In this document: piece by piece, positions 1 to 8,085 of the stretch | Numbering within the stretch: the first letter of the stretch is position 1 | Layout: each line of letters starts with the position of its first letter | Origin: JAWWPG01 sp033850885 | GTDB taxonomy: Bacteria; Actinomycetota; Actinomycetes; Propionibacteriales; Nocardioidaceae | DNA length: 64,000 nucleotides | Assembly: GCA_033850885.1 (NCBI GenBank) | Contig: JAWWPG010000052.1 | Location: 1 to 64,000, forward strand | Direction: 5' to 3' | The notes under the pieces: model-generated | Told to the model about the DNA's origin: nothing | The model's input: the letters and a program-made list of their open reading frames with translations, nothing else | Databases searched by the model: none | Translations under genes and position numbers: made by a program

Positions 1-59
1 CCCTTGCGGGCCACAGCCACGACATCGTTGCGGAACTCCTTGGGGTAGGGCTTCGGCAT
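1..59 (-). mobile_element. IS3-family transposase OrfA, N-terminal 19 codons at window edge
   Basis: Reading leftward from an ATG at 57-59 the sequence encodes MPKPYPKEFRNDVVAVARKG, the standard start of OrfA in actinobacterial IS3-family elements, the small DNA-binding (HTH) half of the transposase. The rest lies outside the window. The roughly 65 bp to its right (60-125) are probably the element's leader and terminal inverted repeat, but I cannot place the end without the other terminus. Whether the element is intact is unknown. Confidence 0.8.
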
Positions 60-290
60 GACACTGATCCTTCCAGCGAGGACGGATCCTCACGGGTCAG
101 GTGTCAACCGATCCCTGGGCAGTCCCCTGGCCCCTTCCCGCCGCGTCCTTTCACCCAGATTGACGCGGCGTTGCTCGCCCAAGTGTGTGACGCCCACACA
201 GACATCCGCTCACGAGCCTCAACGCCGGGATCGAGCGCTGACCAAATGTGGCAAAAATGACACTAGCGGGCGAGATCACCGGCGACGGCC

Positions 291-1106
291 TCACTGTCGC
301 AGCCGGCGCTCGCGGGGTGTGCCGAACGCTTCGGTCCACCACTTCTCCGTCGTCGACATGAGTCGCGGGTAATCCGCAATCTGTTCCTCGATACCCAAGA
401 GTGTTTCTGTCAGATGAGTCTGCGCGTGTCCCGTATCGGCCTCGATCATGTATAGCCAAACTCTAGTTCTTGGGTACACGACGAGATGGCTTGTCGGAAA
501 GAGACTCGTGAGCATCAGACCAGCACGTACGTCGTGCTTCGGTCGCAACTCATCAATAAGATGATCGAGGAGCAGGAACCAGTCGGCCCCGGGATTTTCC
601 TTGATGCTGAGGTCCCCGTGGACAAGGACCTCCCCTACGGGGGTCCGAAGGGTCGCCATTACGGGGGTGGTGCCGATCGCGTGGGGCGTCACCATGCTCA
701 TCTTGTTCGGGAGTGACTTCTCCAAAGTCCTGAGTGCCACCTCCGGCGTGACGGTCCCCCAAGCCTCGGGTCTGCTATCGCGGATGAGTTGATCTCCCCA
801 AGCCTCATGCTCACGTTTCAGTTGGCGAAGGCGGGTTCCGGGCCATGCCTGCCACTGTTGGTCAACCACGGCATGGCACCTTGGACAGAGCAAGATGAAG
901 TTGTCATAGCCATCCCAACCCCCAGCGGGCTGCGGTTCCTGTCCTCGGGGTCCCTCGGCTGAGCGACTGACGATGTGTGCTTCTTCTCCGATGACAGCGG
1001 AGCGCGCATCTCCGACGGCCTTCTCAATCAGCGGGTATCGGCATCGTGCGCAGGAGCTGTGGGCCAAAGCCCAAAGCAACTTACGATCGCGCGCTGACAT
1101 GGTCAC
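291..1106 (-). CDS. HNH endonuclease domain protein
   Basis: A 271-residue protein whose N-terminal third is an HNH nuclease module. A CxxC pair (CARC, near residue 19) is followed by a His in EEAHIVSR, an Asn in YDNFILLC, and the closing CPRCHAVVD. HNH proteins of this layout are metal-dependent DNA nucleases often found in restriction or mobile loci. The C-terminal two thirds match nothing I recognise. Start may be the GTG at 1106 or the ATG two codons later. It stands alone, preceded by an IS256 scar and followed by an IS3 end, which suits an island gene. Function beyond nuclease is not shown. Confidence 0.8.
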   Translation of the reverse strand: MTMSARDRKLLWALAHSSCARCRYPLIEKAVGDARSAVIGEEAHIVSRSAEGPRGQEPQPAGGWDGYDNFILLCPRCHAVVDQQWQAWPGTRLRQLKREHEAWGDQLIRDSRPEAWGTVTPEVALRTLEKSLPNKMSMVTPHAIGTTPVMATLRTPVGEVLVHGDLSIKENPGADWFLLLDHLIDELRPKHDVRAGLMLTSLFPTSHLVVYPRTRVWLYMIEADTGHAQTHLTETLLGIEEQIADYPRLMSTTEKWWTEAFGTPRERRLRQ

Positions 1107-1141
1107 TCGACCATTGTGGCTTAGTGTCGCTTAGCCCTCCT

Positions 1142-1225
1142 CTCGCGGTTGAGGCGCTCGTCGGGGTTGTTGGACCAGATCTACCGCCAGACCTCCTTGG
1201 GGAACGCGGTGAAGGCGAGGATGTC
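1142..1225 (-). mobile_element. IS256-family transposase remnant with in-frame stop
   Basis: The reverse strand reads DILAFTAFPKEVWR, then a TAG at 1181-1183, then IWSNNPDERLNRE. This is the conserved C-terminal segment of IS256/Mutator transposases, normally FPKEIWRQIWSNNPQERLN. Sequence on both sides does not continue the match, so this is an 84-bp scar with the Gln codon turned into amber. The rest of 1107-1410 shows no gene. Confidence 0.8.
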
Positions 1226-1410
1226 CGTCAAGTCACGTTGCGGCTGTGCTGTTGTTCCATGCATCCTCTCGCTGCGGGCCTGAGCCGAAGCAGGGATCCG
1301 GGCGCTCCGGGGCGGGTCATCTTCCGCCGTCTGCGGACGGCTGCACCATTACCCAGATAATGCTCGGTGTGGTCCCGTCGCGGATGAGTGCCGATCCCGA
1401 CACGCTTGTC

Positions 1411-2295
1411 CTACCGGTCGCGGCGAATCTCGGCATCAACAAGCATGGTGGCAAGATCCGTGACGGCCACGTACGTGCAGGGGACGAACGGAGCAACCTC
1501 CCTGAGCGCATTGGGACGCCACTGCGCCCGCACAGCGGACGCATAGTTCGGGAGCTCGTCAAGCGGATCACCAGGCTCTCTCTCGCCGCGTTGCCGTTGT
1601 ACGTTCTCATGGATGGTCGTGAGGTCTACGGCGTTGCTTCTCCCCTTATTCGCGAAGATCCATGACCAAGGACGTTCGTGTGGCAGCACGCCCGAGGCTT
1701 CAAGTGGGGTAGTAGACGAGTCAATTATCTCGAGGACCTCGTGGGCAGGCGCTAATGCGCAGCCGAAGACGCGGACATCTGGCACGGTGCGACAGTTGGC
1801 CGGCTTGCTGCAGCCGATCGTCCATGGGATGCCGTCTGGCCATCCGCCGGAATGGTCCCAGCCGTTGTAGAAGCAGTAGAACGGGTAGACCGCACGTCCA
1901 TGCGCTTCGCGTTCGGTCTCTTCCACCAGGACCCTGCACTGGACTCGCTCGGCCGACGCTGCCTTGTACCGGAGCTCGTCGTACCTCATGTTAACGAGCT
2001 TTTTGGCTTGAATGCGCAGCGCGATCCATCCCTCGTCGTCGGAGCCAATCCACCACTCCCAGTCTGCGCCGTTGAGGGGTTCCTCGCGTGATGTGAACTT
2101 CCGGCACACGAGGGCGGGGTGTTCCCTGGCAATGCGGAACAAGTTCTCGTCCGTGATGCTCTCCTCTCGCAGAGCCATGCCCATTGACGGGCCATGAAAG
2201 ACGCGTTGCCAGGTCCGGATCGCAGCCTTGTCGAGGTCTGCGACCAAAAAGGCAACATCGAGGTTCACAAGTACACGATGACGGTTAGCCGTCAC
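1411..2295 (-). CDS. DUF6615 family protein, nuclease-like core
   Basis: A 294-residue protein. The block EESITDENLFRIAREHP, followed by RKFTSREEP and GADWEWWIG, matches my memory of the DUF6615 family, of unknown function. The arrangement of an acidic residue, GADWEW, a short loop and WIALRIQAKKL resembles a PD-(D/E)xK nuclease core, with D/E in the first strand and QxK in the second; this is inference from spacing. The C-terminal half has several Cys and Trp residues but no motif I can name. The start could be as late as the Met before ALREES. It lies divergent to the two-gene unit at 2655 with a strong stem-loop between. Confidence 0.65.
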   Translation of the reverse strand: MTANRHRVLVNLDVAFLVADLDKAAIRTWQRVFHGPSMGMALREESITDENLFRIAREHPALVCRKFTSREEPLNGADWEWWIGSDDEGWIALRIQAKKLVNMRYDELRYKAASAERVQCRVLVEETEREAHGRAVYPFYCFYNGWDHSGGWPDGIPWTIGCSKPANCRTVPDVRVFGCALAPAHEVLEIIDSSTTPLEASGVLPHERPWSWIFANKGRSNAVDLTTIHENVQRQRGEREPGDPLDELPNYASAVRAQWRPNALREVAPFVPCTYVAVTDLATMLVDAEIRRDR

Positions 2296-2654
2296 ATCGG
2301 CAACGACCCACTTGTCTAGAGATGCGGTTCCCAGTCTCTGAGCCCTAACGGTTCAGTGGACCTTCGAACTACTACGTCGTGCACCGCATGCAGCCTAGCC
2401 GAAGCGCGCTTAGCGGCAGCTGAGCGCGCTTCGGCCCGCAGTCCCTGCTGCACACGCGAATCGTGGCACCGCGGACCCGACCTCACCTCGAGCTAGACGG
2501 TCCCAATCGCTCCGCGGCCAAGAGCCCCACAAACCGCAACCTGGACGATTTCCGACACATGCGGTCGGTGCTCAGCGCGTCGTGAAGATGCTGCCAGACT
2601 CTACTCGGGTTGTATCTGATCAACCAACACTGCTCATGCCCAAGTAGGAGACAC
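2296..2654. other. Divergent intergenic region with a perfect stem-loop
   Basis: No gene seen. It contains an inverted repeat with 12-bp arms (CCGAAGCGCGCT, 2399-2410, and its complement 2423-2434) around a 12-base loop. It lies upstream of both flanking genes, so an operator or a leftover terminator are both possible. A Shine-Dalgarno AGGAG is at 2646-2650. Confidence 0.6.
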
Positions 2655-3245
2655 ATGGCTCCCACATCGTCAGACCAAGGATCGACCGGAAACTCGACGA
2701 CCGCACACAGCCCGACTTTGAATGACGTCAAAGCACGGTTCGCAGCGCGCTTGCCGCAAGACTGGGACGCCAGCGAACTGGCGGAGGCATGGTCGAAAGC
2801 CGTGATGCAGCAAGCCATCGAAGCGAACCTGTCGACCAGCCCTCCACCGACCACCCTGGCAGGGATGCGGGCAGATCTCCTAATGCACGTCTGCAAAAAG
2901 CTCGAGCGGTTGGTCACTGAGCGCGAAACCGAGGTGATCCTGCGGCTGTCACCGAGTGGCGCCCGCGCAGTCCACCGCCAGATGAAGGCCAATTACGAGG
3001 ACGTGCTCTACGACTTCATCCTCAAGTGGGCACTACGGGACGCCGCTCTCGATGGGATCGGGAAGTTCGAGGGGGTCAGAGGCGACCGCGTCGTCTTTTC
3101 GACCAAAGACTCCTTCGACGCGGCCACCACGGAACTTGGGCGCGCCGGGTGGAAGTTCACGCGCAAACGGGACGACCTGAACAAGCCGTACCTGCTGTTC
3201 GTCGAAACGAAGGCCAACATCGCCAAGTACTTCGGCTCCTCATGA
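2655..3245 (+). CDS. Hypothetical protein, first gene of a two-gene unit
   Basis: A 196-residue soluble protein that I do not recognise. The start at 2655 is chosen because AGGAG sits 4 bases upstream; an upstream ATG at 2610 has no ribosome site. The first 20 residues are Ser/Thr-rich and probably disordered; the rest looks alpha-helical, ending in a basic stretch and KYFGSS. Its stop overlaps the start of the following membrane-protein gene by 4 bp (ATGA), so the two are almost certainly translated together. Confidence 0.65.
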   Translation: MAPTSSDQGSTGNSTTAHSPTLNDVKARFAARLPQDWDASELAEAWSKAVMQQAIEANLSTSPPPTTLAGMRADLLMHVCKKLERLVTERETEVILRLSPSGARAVHRQMKANYEDVLYDFILKWALRDAALDGIGKFEGVRGDRVVFSTKDSFDAATTELGRAGWKFTRKRDDLNKPYLLFVETKANIAKYFGSS

Positions 3246-3616
3246 TCGCTCTTGCTGGCAAACCCGTAGACGAAGCGAAAGACCTTCTGACTCTCGTACC
3301 CGCCATCTGGGCGATTGTGACTGCCTGGCTGCTCATACCCGCTTGGCGCCTGGCGACCGAAGACGAGAAGTACAACCTCCGGCGTAGCGCGATGGCTGTG
3401 GTCCTCTCAGCATTGTCGACAATCGTCGGCGCGATAGTCGTAGCTGTACTCACGCCTCTCGGCTACCGCGTGGCCTTCGAGAAAGACGGGACCGTCGAAG
3501 GCGTCCTCGTCCTCTACGAGGTCTTCCTTCTCGCCGTCATCGCCCTGACGATCTCGTCATTCGCGGTCCTGGTGAAGTCGGCACGACACCTACGTGATGT
3601 GATAAAGACCAGATAG
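3242..3616 (+). CDS. Small three-helix membrane protein
   Basis: A 124-residue protein with three predicted membrane segments: about residues 15-35 (LLTLVPAIWAIVTAWLLIPA), 48-70 and 92-112. A charged loop (ATEDEKYNLRR) lies between the first two. No family is recognised. It starts inside the stop codon of the preceding gene. A soluble protein plus a small membrane protein in an island resembles many effector pairs, but nothing in the sequence shows a toxic or defensive role. Confidence 0.6.
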   Translation: MIALAGKPVDEAKDLLTLVPAIWAIVTAWLLIPAWRLATEDEKYNLRRSAMAVVLSALSTIVGAIVVAVLTPLGYRVAFEKDGTVEGVLVLYEVFLLAVIALTISSFAVLVKSARHLRDVIKTR

Positions 3617-4157
3617 GGGCCGCCTGCCTTGCTTGTCCGATCGCCTGCCCGTGGTATCACGTGTCTCCACGTGAAAGTGCTTACCCTGCCATCGCAAACG
3701 GCGGCAACGGCAGTGAAGTTCGTAGTCGGCGGGCCCCCACATCGTTTGTCTTCGACCTCGCAGACACGCAGTGGACGCACCTCCATGTCTTCGGAGACAG
3801 CCACGTCATTTGACAAGACGACGGGGAACCCGATCGACCCGTTCGTGGACACAATGGCCCGCCACCACTCAGACGGTGACGGCGTGCCTCGTGCGCCCCG
3901 GAGCCCTTGTGTAAGTCTGATGCGAGGTCGCCTCGGCGCCGTAGATGAGGCAATGTGCGTTTGTGCGTGGGAGCGCAAGCCACGCCGATACCGCCAAAGG
4001 CTGACCGAGTAGGTGTAACGATTGGACCAATTGGCGGCTTAGCACCCACCCTGAGTGCGTCTTTCCGGCTCCCCTCTGTTGTCAAGGGCGTGGTCCCGTG
4101 GCCTTAGAGCGTGCACCAGCGCTTGTCGCCGTCAAGACATCCCATGCGGTTGGGTTG
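3617..4157. other. Gene-poor gap with one doubtful leftward frame
   Basis: No convincing gene. A leftward open frame (about 3514-3978) includes a stretch that reads like real protein (GFPVVLSNDVAVSEDM, then CGGPPTTNFTAVAAVCDG), but it runs about 100 bp into the 3242-3616 gene and has no ribosome site. It may be a fragment of an older gene. A small CACGTG inverted repeat lies near 3656-3680. Confidence 0.4.
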
Positions 4158-5845
4158 TCAAGCCGCGGCGGTCATGTGGCGATACGACAGCCAGGGGGGG
4201 TTCCCGACCAACACGTCGACGCGGTTTTCCACACGGCTCAGCCATGCGGCCTTGAGACGTTGCGGATGTAATAGCTCCAGATGTGGTTGCGGTAGGCCTC
4301 ATGGAGCTGCTTGAGGCGCTGGAAGTTCTGGTTCAACACGGCGAGGTCATCGGGGGCTAGGGCTAGGCGGCGCGCAGCCCCGTCCGACAGCCGGTCCGTC
4401 TTCCGGCTCGCCGCAATTCCGGATTCGTTGACCAGCGCCTCGACGATGTTGTCGAATCGTGCTGCGTCGGCCAGGAGGTGTTCTGGCAAGCGCAGAGGCT
4501 CGGAGAAGAACTGGTCACCGACCTCTGTCGGGATCACTAGCATGCCGACGGAAAAGATGTCGTTCTCCTGTTGCCAGCCCAGCGAGTCACCGAGGTAAAT
4601 GGGCACGGATAGTGTGCCCCGGTCCGCTGCCCCGAGGCGCTCTCGTCCTAGCGCAAGTAGATAGGTGACGCGGGCGAGCGCGACCGCGACCGGGTGGAGG
4701 TCGATGCCCATGACCTGGGAACTCACCTTCGCCATCGCTTCCGAGAGCGGAAACCCGGCCTCGTCCGCGGCAGCCAGGAAGCGCCGGACCGCGTAGAACA
4801 CGAAGGTCCCTGAGCCACACGCCGGGTCCAGGACGCGCTGGTGGAGCGGGTCGCTGACGACCTCCTGCACGACCCGGTTCGCCAGCCAGTCCGGGGTGTA
4901 GTACTCACCCAGGCTCTTACGCACATCGGGCTTGATGACCGACTCGTACAGCACCTTCAAGACGTCGTGCTCGACCGCTGACCAGTCGAACCGCGCCAGC
5001 CGGCGCGCCAACGAGGTCACGAACCCATCCCCGCCCGGGACCTCCAGCACCCAATCGAAGAAGTCTCGGTCGACCACGCCGTACAGTCCGGCGGCGGCGA
5101 ACTGTTCCCCTTCGAGCAGTGTGCGTGGACTCAGCCTGGTTACGTCCACGCCCAGCACCAGATGGGCGATGATCTCGGCCGAGTTGACCAGCAGAGTGTG
5201 CTCCAGAAACAGGGCGTCGTCATCACTGAACTGGGTGCCCAGTGCGGAGCGGAGGAGGTTGGCCCACAGGTCCCGCTTGAGCTGAACGGTGGGGTCCGCC
5301 TTGTTGTCGGCGTACAGCGCGGCGAGGCTGGCGTAGTCGAGGGCGTGGGAGGAACTGTCCGCGCCCAGCCGGTCTTGGATCTCGTCCGGTGTGGGCTTGA
5401 TCGAGGTCTTGGTGGCGAGGACGCCCTCAAGCCAGTTGATCAGGGCCGTCGCGCCTGCCTCTCCGGTGCTGGCGAGGTGCCGGGTAGCCTCAACGAGGTC
5501 ACCATCCACCTCGTGGAATGCGACCCATCGCTCCCCGTCCGTCAGGATTCCGACGTAACGCTGTCCCATCTCGCCCTGGCGGGAAACAACATAGCCACTG
5601 AGTTGCTTCGCTGCCTTGCTCATCGCTGTCGGCGAGGCGATGGACCTCTTCACCTCGATGACGGTGCAGCCCATCTCAACGTCGATCCGCTTGTGCTCGT
5701 CGCCGACCTGGGTTTCGAGCTGGACATCGGTCAAGCCTAGGTCCGAGTCGAGAAGCAACAGCCGCACGTCGGACTGAATCGTCGCCTCCGACCGCACACC
5801 GATCTTGGAGACCAGTCTCTCCATCAGCGCAGCCCGGTCAGTCAC
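4158..5845 (-). pseudogene. Type IIG-like restriction-methylase, frameshifted and truncated
   Basis: The intact N-terminal 535 codons (4238-5845) hold a PD-(D/E)xK nuclease-like core (RIDVE, Asp55; IEVKRS, Glu64-Lys66), a helical middle, then an N6-adenine methylase domain with YYTP (about residue 316) and motif I DPACGSGTF (340-348). The frame ends at RPHG. One base out of frame the sequence continues as LSRVENRVDVLVGNPPWLSY, which is the catalytic motif IV (NPPW, about 4188-4199) expected there, then stops at 4158-4160. So a single-base loss before motif IV disrupts the methylase, and everything downstream, including target recognition, is gone. The nuclease half could still be made. Followed by unrelated DNA; preceded on the same strand by the methyltransferase operon. 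Confidence 0.8.
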
Positions 5846-6004
5846 AGAACTGACCGTATCGGGCTGGCCGACCCGACGCGGGGATCCGGGGCCTATGCAC
5901 CTGCATCGACTCCGTTGCCAAGCGCCAGAAGCACGCTTGGGCGCATGGGTACCTCTTCGGCTGGTGCCGCAGCTCCTTCATGGCACCAGCGCAGGACGGG
6001 AGCG

Positions 6005-7099
6005 CTAAGTCAAAACAAAGTGGCAGTCCACCTCGTCGGCGCACGCTGAGGCCGTCCTGGCGAAAGTTCTGGTCTGACGCCCCTTTATCGGGCTTACCGT
6101 CGTTGTCCGGAGACGAACCTTGCGCTGACTCAGGCCGCTCGTTCCCTCGAGCCCGTCAACGAGCTGCGTTGCGGTTAGGCCCTTACCGCCGATGCGTACC
6201 ACGACGTGGCCCTTGTCCGCGACGAGCGGCCCGAGCGCTCGCCACAGGTCAGCAATCATCAGCCAGTACGCGCCGCGGTGTTCGTGGCGGTCGTCCCGGC
6301 TGATCCGCCCTCGGTGCGGTTGAGCCGGACCGCCAAGGAACCACAGCCGCAACCATTGATCCTCCTCGAAACTCGTCACGTCGAGGTAGGGGGGCGAGGT
6401 AACGACCAACTTCACGGGCTCACGCTTCGCGAGTGCCGCGGGCAGCCCTCGCATGTCGCCAAGCAGAACGGTTGCATTGCCCGCGGGCACGCCCGCGGCG
6501 TAGCGGTAGACAGCTTCACCTCGTAGCAGGCTAAATGTATCTCGCTCAGGTGGTTGCAGACCGCGCTCGTTCCACCAGCGCACTGAGTAGTCAGGTTTCG
6601 TGCTGATCGTCCGTGGCATCTGGTTGCTCAGGTAGCGCTTGGAGCGGTCCATCTCCCCGTGCAGGCGGCCGAGAACTAGGCCGCCCACCATTGCATCGAC
6701 CGAGGACTCCCTCCAGCGCAACTCCTCTCGCAGGTAGCAGAGCTGCGCGAGAGTCCGCGGTGCATACGCACGTTGGAAAAACTCCGGCATCTCCGAAGCG
6801 AGCTCCGACCAGTGGGCGGCGTCGAACCTGTTCGCAAGGCAAGTGAGGCGACCGCGCAAGACCGGCAGCGACGGAGCGTTCGTCTTCGCCTTGGAGATGC
6901 AGTAGGCGACCGGGTTGACGTCATTTCCTACGGCGTGACGCCCCATCAGCAGTGACTGGAATGGGGTCGTGCCTCTGCCACAGAACGGGTCGAGCACCGT
7001 ATCGCCGGGCTTGGTCAGTCGGCGGACCCAGTGCTCGACGAACGTCTCGGGGAACATCGCGAAGTATGGACAGAGGGCGTGGAACGGGTGGCGCTTCAC
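6005..7099 (-). CDS. Site-specific DNA methyltransferase (N4/N6 amino type)
   Basis: A 364-residue methyltransferase. The SAM-binding motif VLDPFCGRGTT lies at about residues 35-45 and the catalytic motif TSPPY at 234-238, so SAM site comes before catalytic site. TSPPY points to amino-methylation of adenine or cytosine. I prefer the GTG at 7099, whose GTGA overlaps the stop of the upstream gene, over an ATG 39 bp earlier. The protein begins VKRHPFHALCPYFAMFPETF, which suits this family. It is the last gene of a three-gene operon with a nuclease-like and a ParB-like gene. It may protect host DNA from the partner, but the recognition site is unknown. Confidence 0.85.
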   Translation of the reverse strand: MKRHPFHALCPYFAMFPETFVEHWVRRLTKPGDTVLDPFCGRGTTPFQSLLMGRHAVGNDVNPVAYCISKAKTNAPSLPVLRGRLTCLANRFDAAHWSELASEMPEFFQRAYAPRTLAQLCYLREELRWRESSVDAMVGGLVLGRLHGEMDRSKRYLSNQMPRTISTKPDYSVRWWNERGLQPPERDTFSLLRGEAVYRYAAGVPAGNATVLLGDMRGLPAALAKREPVKLVVTSPPYLDVTSFEEDQWLRLWFLGGPAQPHRGRISRDDRHEHRGAYWLMIADLWRALGPLVADKGHVVVRIGGKGLTATQLVDGLEGTSGLSQRKVRLRTTTVSPIKGRQTRTFARTASACADEVDCHFVLT

Positions 7100-8085
7100 G
7101 GTGCACCGAGCTTGGTCTTGAGGACGTGGCCCGACCAATCAACGCACTCTTTCAAGGTGGCTCCGTCAAGGTCTTGGCAGTGCGTTGCGATTCGACAGCG
7201 ATCGAAAAGGATACCCGCATCGATCGCACGCTCGTCCCACTCGCCAGCACTTAGGCGCCACGGCAGAAAGAACATGCGTAGCAGAGGCCGGCTGATCACT
7301 TTGCCGAGGACCCATTTGTCAACGAAGTTGGCCGGCTGCATCTCGGGTAGCTTGCTCAGCCATTGCTTTCCGGCAGCACATTGGCCGAAAGCCACCATCT
7401 TTCCGGAGCGCCCGTCAGGGAAGTGCCGAAAGACAACGATGTCAACGGTGCCATCTTTTTGCTGCTTGGCGCGCTCTCCGGTTACCGCTCCGATCCCCTC
7501 GTTCAGTTCCTTGCACAGCGCGTCAAGTGCCTTTATAAAGCTGGACTTGTTCTTGCGTGGAAAGCCGAACCGGATGAGATGAACCGATGGATCCGGACCG
7601 CCAAAGAAGCGGTAGGCAGCGTGTGCACTGATGGCCTCGAACGTCCGCTCCGGCTTACTGTTCCTGGGTCCAGCGTTTACGCCAAAGACACTCAGCAAAA
7701 GCATGAAGGTGTAAGGTTGTGGGAGAACCTTGGAGGAGCCGGCTACCTCAAGATACTGTGCCTCGACCTTAAACGGGTAGACAACACCAGGCTCGGCAGC
7801 GCAGGCCACGAGTCGCTCTTCGGCCTCTCGCCCTACATCGTCGCCGAAGATCTCGGCCCGCTCGCCGCCGCGGTCCATCAAGCCATCGTCACCGGGGTCT
7901 GAGGAGTCGTCGTACTCACCCTGCTCGTCGTCGTCCGCCACCTCAAGCGCGCCGCTCTGCTTGATTGCCACGAGCATCTCCTGAACAGAGCTGTTGCGGT
8001 CGTCGGCGGAGAGCGCCTCAATCTCGTAGAAGTCAGTCCATTCACCGACCGCAGCTCGGCTGCGCGGTGGTGCGTACCCCGTCAA
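7096..8085 (-). CDS. Nuclease-like protein of a ParB/methyltransferase operon
   Basis: A 329-residue protein without a family name that I know. After an acidic stretch (residues 50-85) comes a conserved-looking region: YPFKVEAQYL, QPYTFMLLLSVFG, RTFEAISAHAA, RFGFPRKNK, then NEGIG (Glu196), DGTVDIVVFRHFPDGR (Asp215) and GQCAAGKQW (Gln235, Lys240). The Glu/Asp/Gln-x-(A/K) order is what a PD-(D/E)xK nuclease core would show, although the usual last Lys is Ala in QCA. That reading is inference. It overlaps both neighbours by 4 bp (ParB-like upstream, methyltransferase downstream), which argues for a single functional module. Confidence 0.7.
   Translation of the reverse strand: MTGYAPPRSRAAVGEWTDFYEIEALSADDRNSSVQEMLVAIKQSGALEVADDDEQGEYDDSSDPGDDGLMDRGGERAEIFGDDVGREAEERLVACAAEPGVVYPFKVEAQYLEVAGSSKVLPQPYTFMLLLSVFGVNAGPRNSKPERTFEAISAHAAYRFFGGPDPSVHLIRFGFPRKNKSSFIKALDALCKELNEGIGAVTGERAKQQKDGTVDIVVFRHFPDGRSGKMVAFGQCAAGKQWLSKLPEMQPANFVDKWVLGKVISRPLLRMFFLPWRLSAGEWDERAIDAGILFDRCRIATHCQDLDGATLKECVDWSGHVLKTKLGAP

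Noticed and set aside
3514..3978. Leftward 154-codon open frame
   Set aside because: It overlaps the end of a better-supported gene, lacks a ribosome site and matches no family.
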